A DNA stretch of 64,000 nt from contig CAJHZI010000511.1 in assembly GCA_905160935.1 (NCBI GenBank), positions 124,001-188,000 of the forward strand, read 5' to 3'. A model generated the notes under the pieces. The model was not told where the DNA came from, made no database searches, and worked only from the letters and a program-made list of their open reading frames with translations. Each line of letters opens with the position of its first letter. Position 1 is the stretch's first letter. A program made the position numbers and the translations under genes. Shown piece after piece: positions 22,301 through 33,330 of this stretch. This DNA comes from Enchytraeus crypticus. Lineage: Eukaryota > Annelida > Clitellata > Enchytraeida > Enchytraeidae.

Positions 22301-24295
22301 TAGATGTTTATTTAGCATTTTAATCTCACTCACATATACAATTCTTTCATGATTGATTAGGCTAAGAAGTGAAAGTCTTACTGACTCTTTTAAATTTAAA
22401 GCTGAAATTGTTTGAATGCTGTTTTGGCACGTTAAAGGATATAATTTTAAGCGGGTGCTTAAAATTACCGTTACTTACTTTTTTGATAATATTATACTAG
22501 TTATATTATTTCATAGCGAAATTATTTATTACTAATTACGATTTATGTAGTAATAAATGACTATTATTAATAGTAGTAACTCTGTTTCAACTGACTATAT
22601 TCAATGCCATTGATATACATGTAAATGCTAAACGATAACTGGCTACTTGCGTCGGCTGAAGATTTGTAACAATAAAACTTCTCTCTTGCTATATATATAT
22701 ATATATATGGGCCTTATATAGATGTATACATGTAGGCGTGTGTGTCCGTCATTTCGTCATCTAAGTACAGATTTTAATAATGATCATGTAGCTAGATAGG
22801 TAATTCTTCGTGTATTGACATGATTTCATTAGTACGTTGTCGCTACATCATCGAATCATGTGTCTTCTCTTCCAGGGAGCTCTGAACCTCTACAGCAAGG
22901 AGGATGTACTGGAAAGGTTTCTAAGTGACAAAGCTCTTCAGTCACTGGAGGGACGTGGAAATAGAGGAGGCGGAAATGTGGAACAAGGCAAAAGAAACAT
23001 TCTCATCTTTCATTGCGAATTCTCGTCGGAACGTGGACCTAAACTGTACGTACATCTACTAATACAGTTCAATTTTAACTTTTAAATTCAATATGTAAGT
23101 TTTTATTTAATGTTCAATGCGCTTCTAAGAAATATTCCCTAAATTCTACAGAATTTTATCAGAATTGTCGGTTTGTATATTTTTGTTGCTAAGAATTATC
23201 GAAGGGAAAAAGTACGTTTTTTAACTTAATGATAATGTCAGCGATGTTATACTAAAGCTTTAGCTACATAACTTTATTTGTATGAATACACAGCCTAATT
23301 TTACAAACTTCTTTTTCTGAGGTAGTTGTCGTTAGTTGAAGGCGACTTATTCTCTCTTGGGCTGAGCCGGTGGCATGTTATTAAGTTGTGCGACAGCGGA
23401 TAAGTAGGTGCAAGGTTCAAACCCAGTGCTCCCGCTGTCACTGATAGGCTGTTGAGCAGGAAACTGACGTTAAATTAACCTTCTGTAGCATTTTACCTAG
23501 TCATAGAATTGATGTGCTGGTTGAATATATTTCGTAATGTTGTACTAAGTTTATAGTTGATTGTACAAAGTCTATTTGATCGTACTAAGTCTATTCCATT
23601 ACATAATCTTTATACTCAGTCTCTTAATTGCACAATTGTATTATTATGTGCATTACATAAGCCATTGTATTGTGTCCCCGTGTTGTGTCCGGATTGTTTG
23701 AAGAATAGACCAACCGATGACTACACGTATCGTAGAAGGCGACTAAAGCACTAAGATCCAAACCAACGTCAGAAAGGGCATTCGGTTGGTGAGCGCCTAG
23801 GCTCCAGAAATTGCCACAAAATTTTCTAAAACGAATGGAAGAGGTTTTGTTTTGTTTTGGGACAAAGAGGAGTGGAGAAGGTCCATTCGTATCCCGACCC
23901 TAGTTAAACTGGGATTAAAGGGAAGATAATGATGATGATGAGTATATAAGCCATTGTATTGTCTTACATGTGTATAGTATGTTTTATTGTATTGTTACAT
24001 ATTTAATACATAATTTTATGACACATACTACATAACTGCAATTACTTGTACTGACAGGTTAAGATTTCTCCGCAACAAGGACCGAGACGCCCACCACGCC
24101 ACTTATCCAGCCCTCCACTACCCCGAGGTCTACCTGCTCGAGGGCGGGTACAAGGACTTCCAGGAGTCTCATGGAGAACTCTGCACCCCGCGCCAATCGT
24201 ACCGACCCATGAACGACCGCGACTTCGTCCAGGACTTCATCAAGTACCGAACTGAGTCTCGTCTCTACGGGTCTGACAAGCACGAATCTAACTGA
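18875..24295 (+). CDS. cdc25: CDC25-type M-phase inducer phosphatase (five coding exons)
   Basis: Dual-specificity phosphatase that removes inhibitory Thr/Tyr phosphates from cyclin-dependent kinases to drive cell-cycle transitions (family knowledge). Seen: exons 18875-19339, 19833-21224, 22082-22180, 22876-23045 and 24058-24295 join in frame (intron phases 0,0,0,2) into about 787 residues ending in TGA. The start ATG has a favourable context (TCAAATGG). Residues 1-about 600 are a Ser-rich regulatory region with SP/TP sites and a KEN box near 241-243. The rhodanese-fold catalytic domain covers about 600-770: DCRYPYEYEGGHI at 639-651, then HCEFSSER with Cys699 and Arg705 as the CX5R loop, then YYPE-like and YRPMN motifs. 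All catalytic residues are intact. Introns 1-4 hold no recognised gene; intron 3 has a short (TA)n at about 22690. The assignment is secure; the vertebrate A/B/C subtype distinction is not applicable from sequence alone. Confidence 0.96.
19833..21224 (+). CDS. cdc25: CDC25 coding exon 2 (regulatory region with KEN degron)
   Basis: 464 codons between an AAATTAG acceptor and an ACG|GTATGA donor, phase 0 at both ends. Residues 241-243 of the protein are KEN followed by HSP, a likely APC/C-Cdh1 degron next to a CDK site. Several basic-x-x-S/T sites (RKST, RRST) could be checkpoint-kinase sites, and RRMLNL is a possible cyclin-docking RxL. The exon ends with a CLP..GGKHPDLYSIS stretch that matches the conserved lead-in to the CDC25 catalytic domain. 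Degron and docking roles are inferred from motif only. Confidence 0.93.
22082..22180 (+). CDS. cdc25: CDC25 coding exon 3 (start of rhodanese-fold catalytic domain)
   Basis: 33 codons between a TTCCATAG acceptor and a GAG|GTAGGT donor, phase 0. It encodes VIDCRYPYEYEGGHI, the CDC25 signature strand and loop near the start of the phosphatase domain. It is too short to be found by simple ORF length. Confidence 0.95.
22876..23045 (+). CDS. cdc25: CDC25 coding exon 4 (active-site loop HCEFSSER)
   Basis: 56 codons plus two bases, from a TCTTCTCTTCCAG acceptor to a CT|GTACGT donor. It encodes GALNLYSKEDVLERF, then ILIFHCEFSSERGPK. The catalytic Cys is residue 699 and the phosphate-binding Arg is 705. 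A second GT lies four bases further on (TAC|GTACAT), but it would break the frame with exon 5. The chosen donor restores the K-L-L-R-F run expected from the family. Confidence 0.94.
23359..23482 (+). repeat. SINE-B, tRNA-derived
   Basis: GGGCTGAGCCGGTGGCATG, GACAGCGGATAAGTAGGTG, AAGGTTCAAACCCAGTGC and AGGAAACTGACGTTAAAT. Sister copies lie at 26896, 38803 and 59803. It sits within CDC25 intron 4. Confidence 0.75.
23655..23905 (+). repeat. Interspersed repeat family E
   Basis: GTGTCCGGATTGTTTGAAGA, CGATGACTACACGTATCGTA and AAGGCGACTAAAGCAC recur in diverged form at 43015-43100 and 44390-44540. Non-coding; type unknown. Confidence 0.5.
24058..24295 (+). CDS. cdc25: CDC25 coding exon 5 (C-terminal catalytic domain, stop)
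   Basis: Starts after CTGACAG; one base completes the split Leu codon, then 78 codons and TGA. It encodes RFLRNKDRDAHHATYP, PEVYLLEGGYKDF and YRPMND, the standard end of the CDC25 domain. It is clearly more GC-rich than its surroundings, consistent with strong purifying selection. Confidence 0.95.
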
Positions 24296-24548
24296 AGGCG
24301 ATTGTTTATGGGTCCATTAGGACTGATAAAAGGTCCTTCTGAGGTCGAAACGATATGGGTCCATTTGAGGTTCATTCACTATTGGTCTAATTGTAGTTGA
24401 TTGTCTACGGGTCCATTGGGTTGATTCAATCTGGGTTCATTTGAGTATTATTCTCTTTGGGACTCGCTGGAAGTCTATTCTGTATTGGTAGTTTTAAGGT
24501 TGATACTCTCTGAGTTCATTTAAAGTCGAATCTTTCGAGTTTCATTTC

Positions 24549-24735
24549 GAGAGGAGTTTTAAATCTAGAGCTTCATTTAGGAATGAGTTTTTAATCTAGA
24601 GCTTCATTTACGAAGGAGTTTTAAATTTGTAGAGAGGAGTTTTAAATCTAGAGCTTCATTTAGGAAGGAGTTTTAAATTTGTAGAGAGGAGTTTTAAATC
24701 TAGAGCTTCATTTAGGAAGGAGTTTTACATGTGTA
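24549..24735 (+). repeat. Short tandem repeat in the CDC25 3'UTR
   Basis: GAGTTTTAAATCTAGAGC followed by TTCATTTAGGAAG recurs about four times, alternating with GAGTTTTAAATTTGTAGA. The units are close but not identical. The array would be transcribed as part of the 3'UTR. Confidence 0.8.
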
Positions 24736-25865
24736 GTGAGGAGTTTTATGTCCGGAGCTGATCTTGTTATGTATATGCTTACAGCAGGTCCTCCTGTCGT
24801 GGTAGTGTCCCACAATTTGCAAATATGAAACATTTATCTTCTGATTTAATTTCTTCAATTAAAATTGATTCGTTAGGAGTAGTTCCTATTTCCAAACGTA
24901 AGAATAGAAACCATTTCAACATGATTGCATAAGATAAAGTTTTTCTGAAGAAGTACTATAAAAAGAATAGTTTGAATTGAGCTGATGTATGCACCTGGAC
25001 ATTGTGTACTATGCAAATTCAATCTGCTGCAATTTTCATCATTTGCATTTAATCCGCTCTTACATTAGTCAGTATTTATTTGCAGCTTAACATTACTTCC
25101 TCGAAAACTGATGTGCGTAATGTAGATTATTTAAGTACAAATTTTATGCACTAATTTTTCTATTATATTTCGTATTACTCTGTGTTCACTATATTTTCAC
25201 CAGTCTTATCTGTGTTTGGATAAATTTAAGTAGACAGTAAGATTGCTTGACGTAAAATTTGAAAATTTGTGTGAGTCTAAACGTATATATTCGTAAGCGA
25301 TATGTGTGAAACATGTACATTGTATTAACTTTTACTTCTTTATATTTATATGAGCTGATTGCATGTGAAAATTCGTTTATGTGAATTCGTGAACCACTGT
25401 GTGTGTGTGAAAACGGTTAATATGCATCACATGATTAGGTGATTGTGTGTGTGTGTAAATTCCTGTATGTGAAAGGTGTGAAACAGTGCATGTTGACTTG
25501 TCGTATCTAGATGTTGATTAAATGTTTTTTGTGGATTGAGTGTGACTACTGTAGTTTATATACATGTAAAACCATACGTATGTGAGAAACGTGATAATTG
25601 TGAGTAAATGTGCACTGTGTGAACATGTGAAGTAATATGGAATGCTCTATCCTGTTTAAAACTAACTTTGTGTGACACTGATATATTTTGTTGATAGTTC
25701 TGCAGATAAGCGTAATTTATTCAATAATTTTTTATTAATGTCGCTTATTATTGTAAAGAAGTGTTGGACGCATAATAACCTATTATAACCACGAGGCTCT
25801 GAACTATTGCTGAACTATTGTAACCGCTGTTACTATGTTAATTAATTCTTTGTAATAAGCTGTTC

Positions 25866-25871
25866 AATAAA
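25866..25871 (+). terminator. Poly(A) signal AATAAA of the CDC25 transcript
   Basis: A canonical hexamer 1.57 kb after the stop codon, inside TGTTCAATAAAATTATTT. It is the best candidate downstream on this strand. Confidence 0.6.
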
Positions 25872-26895
25872 ATTATTTAACCGACTTCATTTGTAATTTA
25901 ATTTTTGCAATTAATGAATTCAATATTGAATGTGCTCGGGTATAGATATTTCTATAATTACATGAGTAACTGCATCCATGTAACGTTTTTGAGAGACATA
26001 AAGATGATGTTTTCCATGTCAAAATAAACAACAAATACAGCATACTTAATTAGAAACTAAACTAAACGAAATTATCGAACAGTATTTTGATATAGCTATA
26101 TCACTTATTTATTTTCAAGATGTTATTAAAGGCTGCCTTTAAGTAAGTAAATGCAAATGGAGGATTATTTGACTATGAATGTACAAGGCTTCTGATAGAA
26201 TACCACGAATTGAAAGACCAGCAACAACAGCAATATTCACAGATGAAAACTAAGCAGAATTATCCAACATCTCGTGGTTGTGAATGCTAGGCACTCATGC
26301 ATAGCATGTAGGCCTATTGGGAGAAACAAGAGTAAAGCGAAAGTATTTTCGTAAACGTTTCAATTCATATCGTATTGATTATAACAGCTAGAATGTTAGT
26401 GAGTATTAAAATCAGTCAATGATATGATCATGTAATACCATATGGGGCAAAAGAAACACTCTTTTAGTCATTTAACGAAGTTAATAGTGAATTATCTCGA
26501 AGAATTCACAATTAATGGGCTTTGGCCCGGTCGAGAGGTTAACTGTTATTTCAAGACACTCCCAGATGCTTTATTCGACAGCAGACACCCTCAAAGGAGG
26601 AGTCCAATGAGTTCCAATTGCACTGTAGTTGCTGTGGCTGGTAGTTATCACTAAAATTGCAAGGGCTTCGACACAGGGCTTCTCTTATTCTGGGTACGAC
26701 ATTCGGTTGCGTCAAATTTTCTAGATTGAATCTCTCTGGAATGCCTCCAGGTTTTTGGTAAATTTTGTTTGATAGAGCTCGCTCTTCAACAACAAAGTTA
26801 ACCAACCCCAACTCAGGTTACTATTTCCTGAGTGACCACATGTAAGAGAGCGTGTTCGCAGGATAGAATAAAACCCAGGGTTTTGTGATTCTTAT

Positions 26896-27022
26896 TACGA
26901 TCTGATCCGGTGGCTTGTTGGCAAGTTGTTAGACAGCGGATAACTATTGTTGGGTTCGAATCCAGTGCTCTCCCTGCCACTGACAAGCTATTCGAGCCGA
27001 AAATTTACGATAAACTTGGCTT
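26896..27022 (+). repeat. SINE-B
   Basis: GATCCGGTGGCTTGTTGGCA, GGGTTCGAATCCAGTGCTC (strong B box) and GAGCCGAAAATTTACGATA. It is the copy closest to a tRNA in its B box. Confidence 0.75.
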
Positions 27023-27489
27023 TAGCTATTAATCCATACTGAATAAAATGTAGAATACTGCATTGCAGCGTTTATAGGCAGCGATTATAAGTAATCATGT
27101 AAAGTAAGTATAACGAAAAACGACACAGCAGCAAATTTAAGTCACGAAACTGTGCAGAACGTGCGTTTGTTACGTACGCAATCAAAGTGAATAAAAAATA
27201 AACAGTAGCCATTATTCTCAATTTATTGTAAAAGTTATATTTTAGGTAATTTTTGTGCCGCGAGTAAATTTAATCGAAGGGTAATTAGAAATGTTGCTGA
27301 AATATGTTCTGCTTGTATTTCATGCTTAAATATCTAGATACAACCAGGCCGTGCTATGTCCTGGACACTGAAGAACTGACCTACCGTAGCCTACGAGTGT
27401 GGCAGGAGTTAGCTAAGCAGGAACTGAGGACGATAAAGAGAAGCCACCCAAGATGCCATTTTCCCACAATGCAGGCTCCATTCAAGTGT

Positions 27490-27494
<5 letters not shown>

Positions 27495-27556
<62 letters not shown>
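27495..27556. repeat. (GA)n microsatellite
   Basis: An uninterrupted GA run of about 62 bases. Confidence 0.95.
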
Positions 27557-27558
<2 letters not shown>

Positions 27559-28542
27559 TAATGAGGGCCGGCCACTGAAAGGTGTAAATAGCTAAATCTC
27601 TATCAGAATATATTTAATGATATATCTGCAAAAATCAGTGATAGTTTATTTAATACATGCAATTGTTTGATGTAATAATAAAGCAATTTTTCCAGACAGA
27701 AGAGTTATCAGAATCCCCAGTGATATTTCTTCTCAAGAATCAATTAAATATCGACCCGATTTAACGACATCAACAATCGTAATAAATCTTAAACATCTCC
27801 TAGTCATAGCCGTTGCCATAATCCTATCGTAGGCTCTAACTCCAGGATCTGCTTATCTGCGAATTTGTTCAAGCGAAAGAAGAATAACAAAATAAAAAAT
27901 AAAAAGTGGAAATGGTAGAGGTCGATAGTTAATGGCTTATTACCGCCTATGCAGTCATTTCGCTCAGGAAGGTAAAGTTCAGACTCTTCCTCAACGTCAG
28001 TCAGTTGATTGTAAACTCCTAACCAGTATCGATGATTATCAGAAACTAAGTTAGGATTGATTATTTAAGTTTTAGCAAGCTATCTGCTGCTTTTGAAGCA
28101 ATAAGCAAGATATAACAGATGCTCAGCTGTAATGTCAAAAACATTACGCAAAATAATTTAACAAAAAGTATCGCATGCGACAGTGACATGTTTTATAAGT
28201 TGGCTTACAGGTTGGCTGGTGAAAATTTGAAAGAAAGTAATAGAATCTAGCATTTTCATAGTTTATAAGAAATTTAGAGGATTTATTTACAGAACATCAT
28301 TGTTCTACATGTAAATGTTTAGACATTGCGGTTGCTTTTTTACAGTTCAATAATTTAACATTTAAATACCTCAGGGTTTACAATAGAGTAGTTATTTTGA
28401 AGTGGAAGACATATAATAGAGCTTTAAACTACGTTTGCAGTAAAGTATAGGTTCTCCAGGACTACGGATCAGAGGATTGAGATTTTAAGGGACAGGTGAA
28501 TGGACTGCATGTTATTGACGGTTAGATACTATACAGCACGGG

Positions 28543-28669
28543 ATGTCCATGATGCGATTAGTATCGATCATCATCGTCGTAGTTGTCTTGGATCTCTTTG
28601 ACCACGGCCACTCTGAGGTGATCAATGACGAGTCAGCTGATTCTAAATCAATCTGTCGCGTCCGCTGTG
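28543..28669 (+). CDS. Signal-peptide first exon of an unidentified secreted or membrane protein
   Basis: ATG followed by MSMMRLVSIIIVVVVLDL, a textbook secretory signal core, then an acidic stretch with two cysteines (CRVRC). After 42 codons plus one base it meets a perfect donor, G|GTAAGTG, phase 1. The next recognisable phase-1 exons on this strand are the receptor exons at 42518 and 43409, so this may be the first exon of that receptor. At least one connecting exon would still be missing, because the first strand of the binding domain is not encoded in either. The link is an inference. Confidence 0.5.
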
Positions 28670-29374
28670 GTAAGTGTTAGATTTGCTGTTATATTTGTTG
28701 TAATGTGTTATATGTGATAAGTGTTAGATTTTCTGCTACATAAGTTATAATATGTTATATGTGTTAGGCCTAATTGTTATATTTACTGTTTATGATTCAT
28801 CATTGGTGTATCAGGATATAATTTTTTGGGTGCCTTTAATCTTGGGGACACTTGGATGCACACGCTTAACACGTTGGGCACTTCTAGTTTGAGAGTAATA
28901 ACTTGCTTTAAATTAAATTTGTTGGGGGAGGGCCACATTCCCCCTCTTTATTTATTCATTTATTTATTCATTTATCACACGCATTCCACAAAAGCTACAT
29001 GACAAATGTTCTACAATAGAAGAAAAAGCGTATGAACGGAAATAAAGGCCTTGGTGAGGCACTTACATATTCCGAGATGATAAATCGTAGGAACCAAATT
29101 ATATACGCATTAAAAACATATATCAGATAAATTAAGTAATTTACGCTTATTCCATTGAGTCTCATAAAACAGTTGAGAGACAAATAAAGTTTAAAAATTA
29201 CTGTGAATTATATGTGAAGTTATACAATCAAAAGGTCCTTGAATATCACTACCAAAAATCACTTGAATTTAATTAGATGATTTAGAGTAATATAAAAACA
29301 ACAGAATAACGCACTTAGCTAAAAATTGAACGAGAACAATAATAGGTTAAAATATAATGTCAAAGCGCGTAGCA

Positions 29375-29545
29375 GTTTCTCATAAATTTGCTAAGATCAG
29401 TTTCGTTAAGCCTTTTCTTAAACGAATCTGCAGAGGGAGCATTTACTGAGCTAGACGGTAATTGGTTCGATATGCTTATACATCTATTTTTAAAGTGGTA
29501 ACGCTCAGCGTTACATCTAAATTCATCTACATCTACTCTTCTCCC
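29375..29545 (-). mobile_element. LINE C-terminal fragment (LP/FKKRL type)
   Basis: The - strand frame is open and reads RCNAERYHFKNRCISISNQL, then PSSSVNAPSADSFKKRLNET. The N.LP...S...FK..L pattern is the usual C-terminal end of CR1/L2- or jockey-like reverse transcriptases (established). The clade cannot be settled here. Confidence 0.6.
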
Positions 29546-29870
29546 CTCCCTTTATTGTAAATGATTTAATATCACTTCTGCCCAAGAATGAATGCGTTCG
29601 ATTGCTATTTTAAATAAGATTTTTGACGCATAAATAAAGTCTATAGTTCGATAGTTCAAACTTTCCACTGCATTTTCTTTTTTAGGAATAGGAATAATTA
29701 CTTACCTGGTGAAGTCTCCTGGCCACATACTGGTATTATACAGTAGGTGTATATATCCATGAATTACTTCACAAAGTCTTTCTGTGTTTTTCCTTCTAAT
29801 ACGTTTAGGAATTTTGCTGGTACGTCAGCGATTCCTGTTGCTTAAATTTTTTTTACTTCTGCTGTGGCTT
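29545..29870 (-). mobile_element. RTE-like LINE reverse-transcriptase fragment
   Basis: The - strand reads WPGDFTR.VIIPIPKKENAV, then NYRTIDFIYASKILFKIAIE, matching the early reverse-transcriptase blocks of the 56-kb copy. It has an in-frame stop and is abruptly joined to a different LINE end at about 29545. Confidence 0.75.
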
Positions 29871-29996
29871 TATAACTTTTTAAAGTAATTAAAAACGGAA
29901 TATGGTAAAAACAATTTCTTGGTATTTCAACCAGTCTAGTGATTTAACATTGTTTTGGATTCGACTGATGGTGATATTGTTGTGGTGGTGGTGTTG

Positions 29997-31130
29997 CAGG
30001 GTTGGGTTTTTGCCAGAACACAGGCAAAAGTCGGTAAAAACCAAGTCAAAAACTGGCAAAAACTGGCAAAAACCGTCTGAAACACCGAGACTGGAATAGA
30101 AATATTTTATGCTTGTAAATGTATTATATCGTTTACAACATAAACTTTATAAGTTAAATTTGATGTTAGAAATGTTAACAAACAATTAAATATCAATTTG
30201 CCACTCACATTAAATTTTAAAAAACTAACTGTTTAGAACTTGCTTCACAGTATTTGAAATTCTAGGTTACCGTAACTTCACTAGCTTGTTAACACAAAAT
30301 TACTGCTGATTATATTAATTATAAAACAGCTTAGGCACTTAACAGATTTTTTTGCAGTTCTTTGATGTCTATCAGTTATTTATATTATATTTTTATTAGT
30401 CTCTGTTGAATGATTGCTCGATGTGGTTGCAAACTCGCTGTATTCAAAAGTGAAAACCATTCATGACAAGTATCTGCTAAATTCGCTTTGTCGCTTTGTA
30501 ATTTATCTAGAGCTGCAGCAACTGGTCGAAGCCTTGATATCAAGTCCTTAGTTTGTCAGTAAGGTTTAAATCATTGACTAGGTGACAAATTCTTGGTTCA
30601 ATTTCTTGTTCATGCTCTTCTGCAAGGAAATAAAGTGTATGTGCCGTACAGCCGTACACAATTAATCCCTGATCTTCCTCCTTTAAAAGTCGTCTCATTT
30701 TAACCATATTCTTGGCATAATCTGTGACCACATTTTTTACATTATATCCAATTTTAACCTTTAATTTAGCTAGTTAAATATTTTTTAATGTCACCACTGA
30801 CCACTGTGTGCTACTTTTTGTAATCTAGTTTTTAAAGTTTAAAACTTTATACCTCAGGGATTTGCTTTTGTTATAAGGTGTTACACTACTAGTTTATCAA
30901 ATTGTTCAGGCAGAAACTTTATAACTCTGTGTATGACCAATTAGTGGGACTGCAATATAATGTAGTTGTTACTAGTTTTTATGTTTTAGACAAGAAAGAC
31001 TTTTGCCAGGAAGGTTTTTGTCGCTTAGTCGGTTTTTGCCAGTTTTTGCCATGACAAAAACTAGTCTTTGTCATGGAACGGGACTTTTTCCGGGTTTTTT
31101 CCACTTAGTGGCGAAAACTTGCCAACCCTG
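29997..31130 (-). mobile_element. hAT transposon, 1,134 bp, decayed transposase
   Basis: The ends are CAGGGTTGG (29997-30005) and its inverse CCAACCCTG (31122-31130), flanked by a perfect 8-bp target duplication TGGTGTTG (29989-29996 and 31131-31138). Subterminal repeats of the GGTTTTTGCC / GGCAAAAACTGGC kind lie at both ends. The interior encodes, on the - strand, VTDYAKNMVKMRRLLKEEDQ, then GCTAHTLYFLAEEHE (the DUF659-like part of hAT transposases). After a frameshift near 30540 it continues as LISRLRPVAAALDKLQ. The copy is non-autonomous now. Boundaries are secure because ends and duplication agree. Confidence 0.93.
30415..30760 (-). pseudogene. hAT transposase fragment (DUF659-like), frameshifted
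   Basis: About 110 codons in two frames: NVVTDYAKNMVKMRR to the LNLTDKLRT stop, then, shifted by one base, LISRLRPVAAALDKLQSDKA and HEWFSLLN. It lacks the N-terminal zinc finger and the C-terminal dimerisation domain. It lies inside the hAT element. Confidence 0.75.
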
Positions 31131-31216
31131 TGGTGTTGTATTTCGGAAATCATTAGAACATTTATTTCACTTTCCGTTTACAGTTTTAACGATTGATGGA
31201 TAAATTTCTTGCTTCT

Positions 31217-31247
31217 TATTACGAATTTACTTTGTAAATTCGTAATA
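31217..31247. repeat. Hairpin with 14-bp stem, 3-base loop
   Basis: TATTACGAATTTAC (31217-31230) and GTAAATTCGTAATA (31234-31247). It lies just outside the hAT element. Confidence 0.65.
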
Positions 31248-31419
31248 GTTTGTGGTCTAAAATTGTAAATAAATTTATTTTGCTTCTCTACGATGGGTAT
31301 GGTATTCGATACATACATTTCTTCCTCATCTTGTGGGGCCTTTACTTTATTTAAAAAAGTTAGTAATAATTGAAGTTTTCATTAAGTTCCTTACCTTCTT
31401 CTCACTCTCGCTCTGCGTG

Positions 31420-31421
<2 letters not shown>

Positions 31422-31464
<43 letters not shown>

Positions 31465-31581
31465 GTCTATCATTTGTCTCTCTTGCTCTCTCTTCCTATT
31501 TGTCTCTATCTCTCAGTCACTTTCTCTCTATCTCTTTCTATCCTTCTGCTCTTCTTTTTCTATCTCTCCTTCTCCCCAGTA

Positions 31582-31627
<46 letters not shown>
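31422..31627. repeat. (CT)n-rich pair of tracts
   Basis: CT runs at 31422-31462 and 31580-31627 separated by a CT-rich imperfect stretch. Open frames here are Ser/Leu-rich simple-sequence artefacts. Confidence 0.9.
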
Positions 31628-31628
<1 letters not shown>

Positions 31629-31956
31629 GTCTGTCCTTGTCAAGCCCTAAAGCGAGTCCACTCTGACGTCAATACAGGAAACAATTAGACTTAGCTCACT
31701 ACACTTCACACCTACTGGCACGCACACATCCATGTCGCAATATTTGTAATCAAAGTCTCAATTCAATAGCAACAATTCTGCACTAATTTCTAATTATGGA
31801 AGCGGCCATTGTATATGCTTGCTTACAGGTTCTAAAGCATTCATTTCTTGCAATTGATTACAAAAATAGCCATTCATTGAATTACATGTAGTTATATAGT
31901 TTTATTTCCATTTAATCAATATATCTCATTATTTTACCGACATCGCCACTGGCTCC

Positions 31957-32085
31957 AGCCAGTGTCTATGTCGGTAAAGTTATTCGACCGCGGATCAGTA
32001 TGTGCGGGGTTCAAATCTTGGAAGAGCCCTTCACCAACATCTTTTTCGAGTGAGGAAACTTACGTTAAAATTAGCTTTTTTACGC
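31957..32085 (+). repeat. SINE-A with inverted copy of its own head
   Basis: AGTGTCTATGTCGGTAAAG, GGGGTTCAAATCTTGG (B box) and GAGGAAACTTACGTTAA identify the family. Just upstream, 31933-31954 is the inverse of the first 22 bases, giving a fold-back with two mismatches. Confidence 0.75.
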
Positions 32086-32439
32086 AAAAATGAAATGTAA
32101 ACCAAATTTTTTTTTCGATTTTCATGTTTCTCTTTACCACTCAAATAATATAAACAATACTGATAATAATGATACTGATAGCCGTAGAACTGATTATAAT
32201 AATAATAATAAATAAAATACAAATAGTACTGACGATAACGATAATAATTAGGCAAAATTAATGTAATAAAAAATTGTAATAACGAGTTCCATTCTAACTC
32301 AGTATAATTATTCTTAGCTGTGTCAATTAAATGAAACTTCACGCTTTCCCAATTACTTCTTGAGGTCTTTTCTTAAATCTCTTTTCTTTTCTTATTAGAT
32401 AATGTGGCAATTCGAGTGGCTGTCAGCTACTCTTAGGGG

Positions 32440-33330
32440 CGAAAACTTGCGAGCTTCACATGTGCCCCTGCGATCAGGAAGTCTTTAGGTCTCCACGGCC
32501 TCTCCTGCAAACACAGCTCAGGTAGAATGTCTCGCCATCACAACTTAAACGACATAATATAGCGAGCACTTTTTCGCGTAGGTATAACTTCCTCCAAGGA
32601 AACAAGCGGGCTGTATAGATCAGATGGCATGCGCCCTGACGCATAACTTCAGTGTCCTGCTGCAATGGTAAGTGTTCTGTATGGGTCGTTGACAATATTG
32701 CAAAATTTTACCTAAATTCAACTTCAGTCACTGCTGGAGGAGCTGCTGAAATAGCTGCCTCAAGAAAATGGATAACTGCCGCCATCTGTTAGTAGTGCAG
32801 AAAGTTGTCCTAGTGGTCATTGAAACCATGGGCCCTGTGAATCCCGATAGAGTTGACTTTATCAGGAAGAGGACTTAGCACAGTAGGTTAAGCTGCTCGT
32901 CAATTAACGAAGTAAAGCCACGTTGCGCTCGGTTAGTACTTTGTTGGCGACCAATTTAGATAGCAATTTAGTCAATTTAGTTAACAATTCAGAATGAAAA
33001 CATCCCGAGAGTGTTGGAAGGATAGTCTTAAATCCGCGCTGGCCGAATTCGGTGCGCCAACCTAAGATAACGATTACTAATAAACAAGGAGGAGAAGTAA
33101 TGAAAACTAAAGCAACAGCAAAAATAAAAGGAAACTTTGTAAACACATGCGATTGTCATGTGTGTAACTATACATGGAATAAAAAAACGAATGCAACAAG
33201 CAGACTTACCGCAGAGCACACTGGCGATAAGCGAGGGACTTCTTTTCTTTGCAAAGGTTTTCTATGACTGTGCAGAGACTTAATGCAGTCTGCTTCTGCA
33301 GTTCTTTTAAGCGTCTGGATGACCGCGAGT
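32440..33330. other. Higher-complexity segment, unassigned
   Basis: More GC-rich than its surroundings, with a 73-codon open frame on the - strand (32695 to 32474; RLSCDGETFYLSCVCRRGRG) and a GTAAGT on the + strand at about 32670. It could be a diverged mobile-element remnant or part of an unrecognised gene. No domain was identified. Confidence 0.35.

Larger units (their letters stand above)
24296..25890 (+). other. cdc25: CDC25 3'UTR with poly(A) signal
   Basis: About 1.6 kb follows the stop codon without another gene. The first strong AATAAA is at 25866-25871, so cleavage is expected near 25885-25895. An imperfect repeat fills 24549-24735. A TTTTTTAT stretch near 25725 and TTTTAAT copies in the repeat resemble cytoplasmic polyadenylation elements, which act in maternal cell-cycle mRNAs (family knowledge). 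The end point is inferred from the hexamer. Confidence 0.7.

Noticed and set aside
24059..24283. Reverse-strand open frame opposite CDC25 exon 5
   Set aside because: Shadow of the GC-richer exon.
32669..32675. GTAAGT donor with an open frame upstream
   Set aside because: No product was recognisable and the segment may be mobile-element derived; reported only as unassigned.
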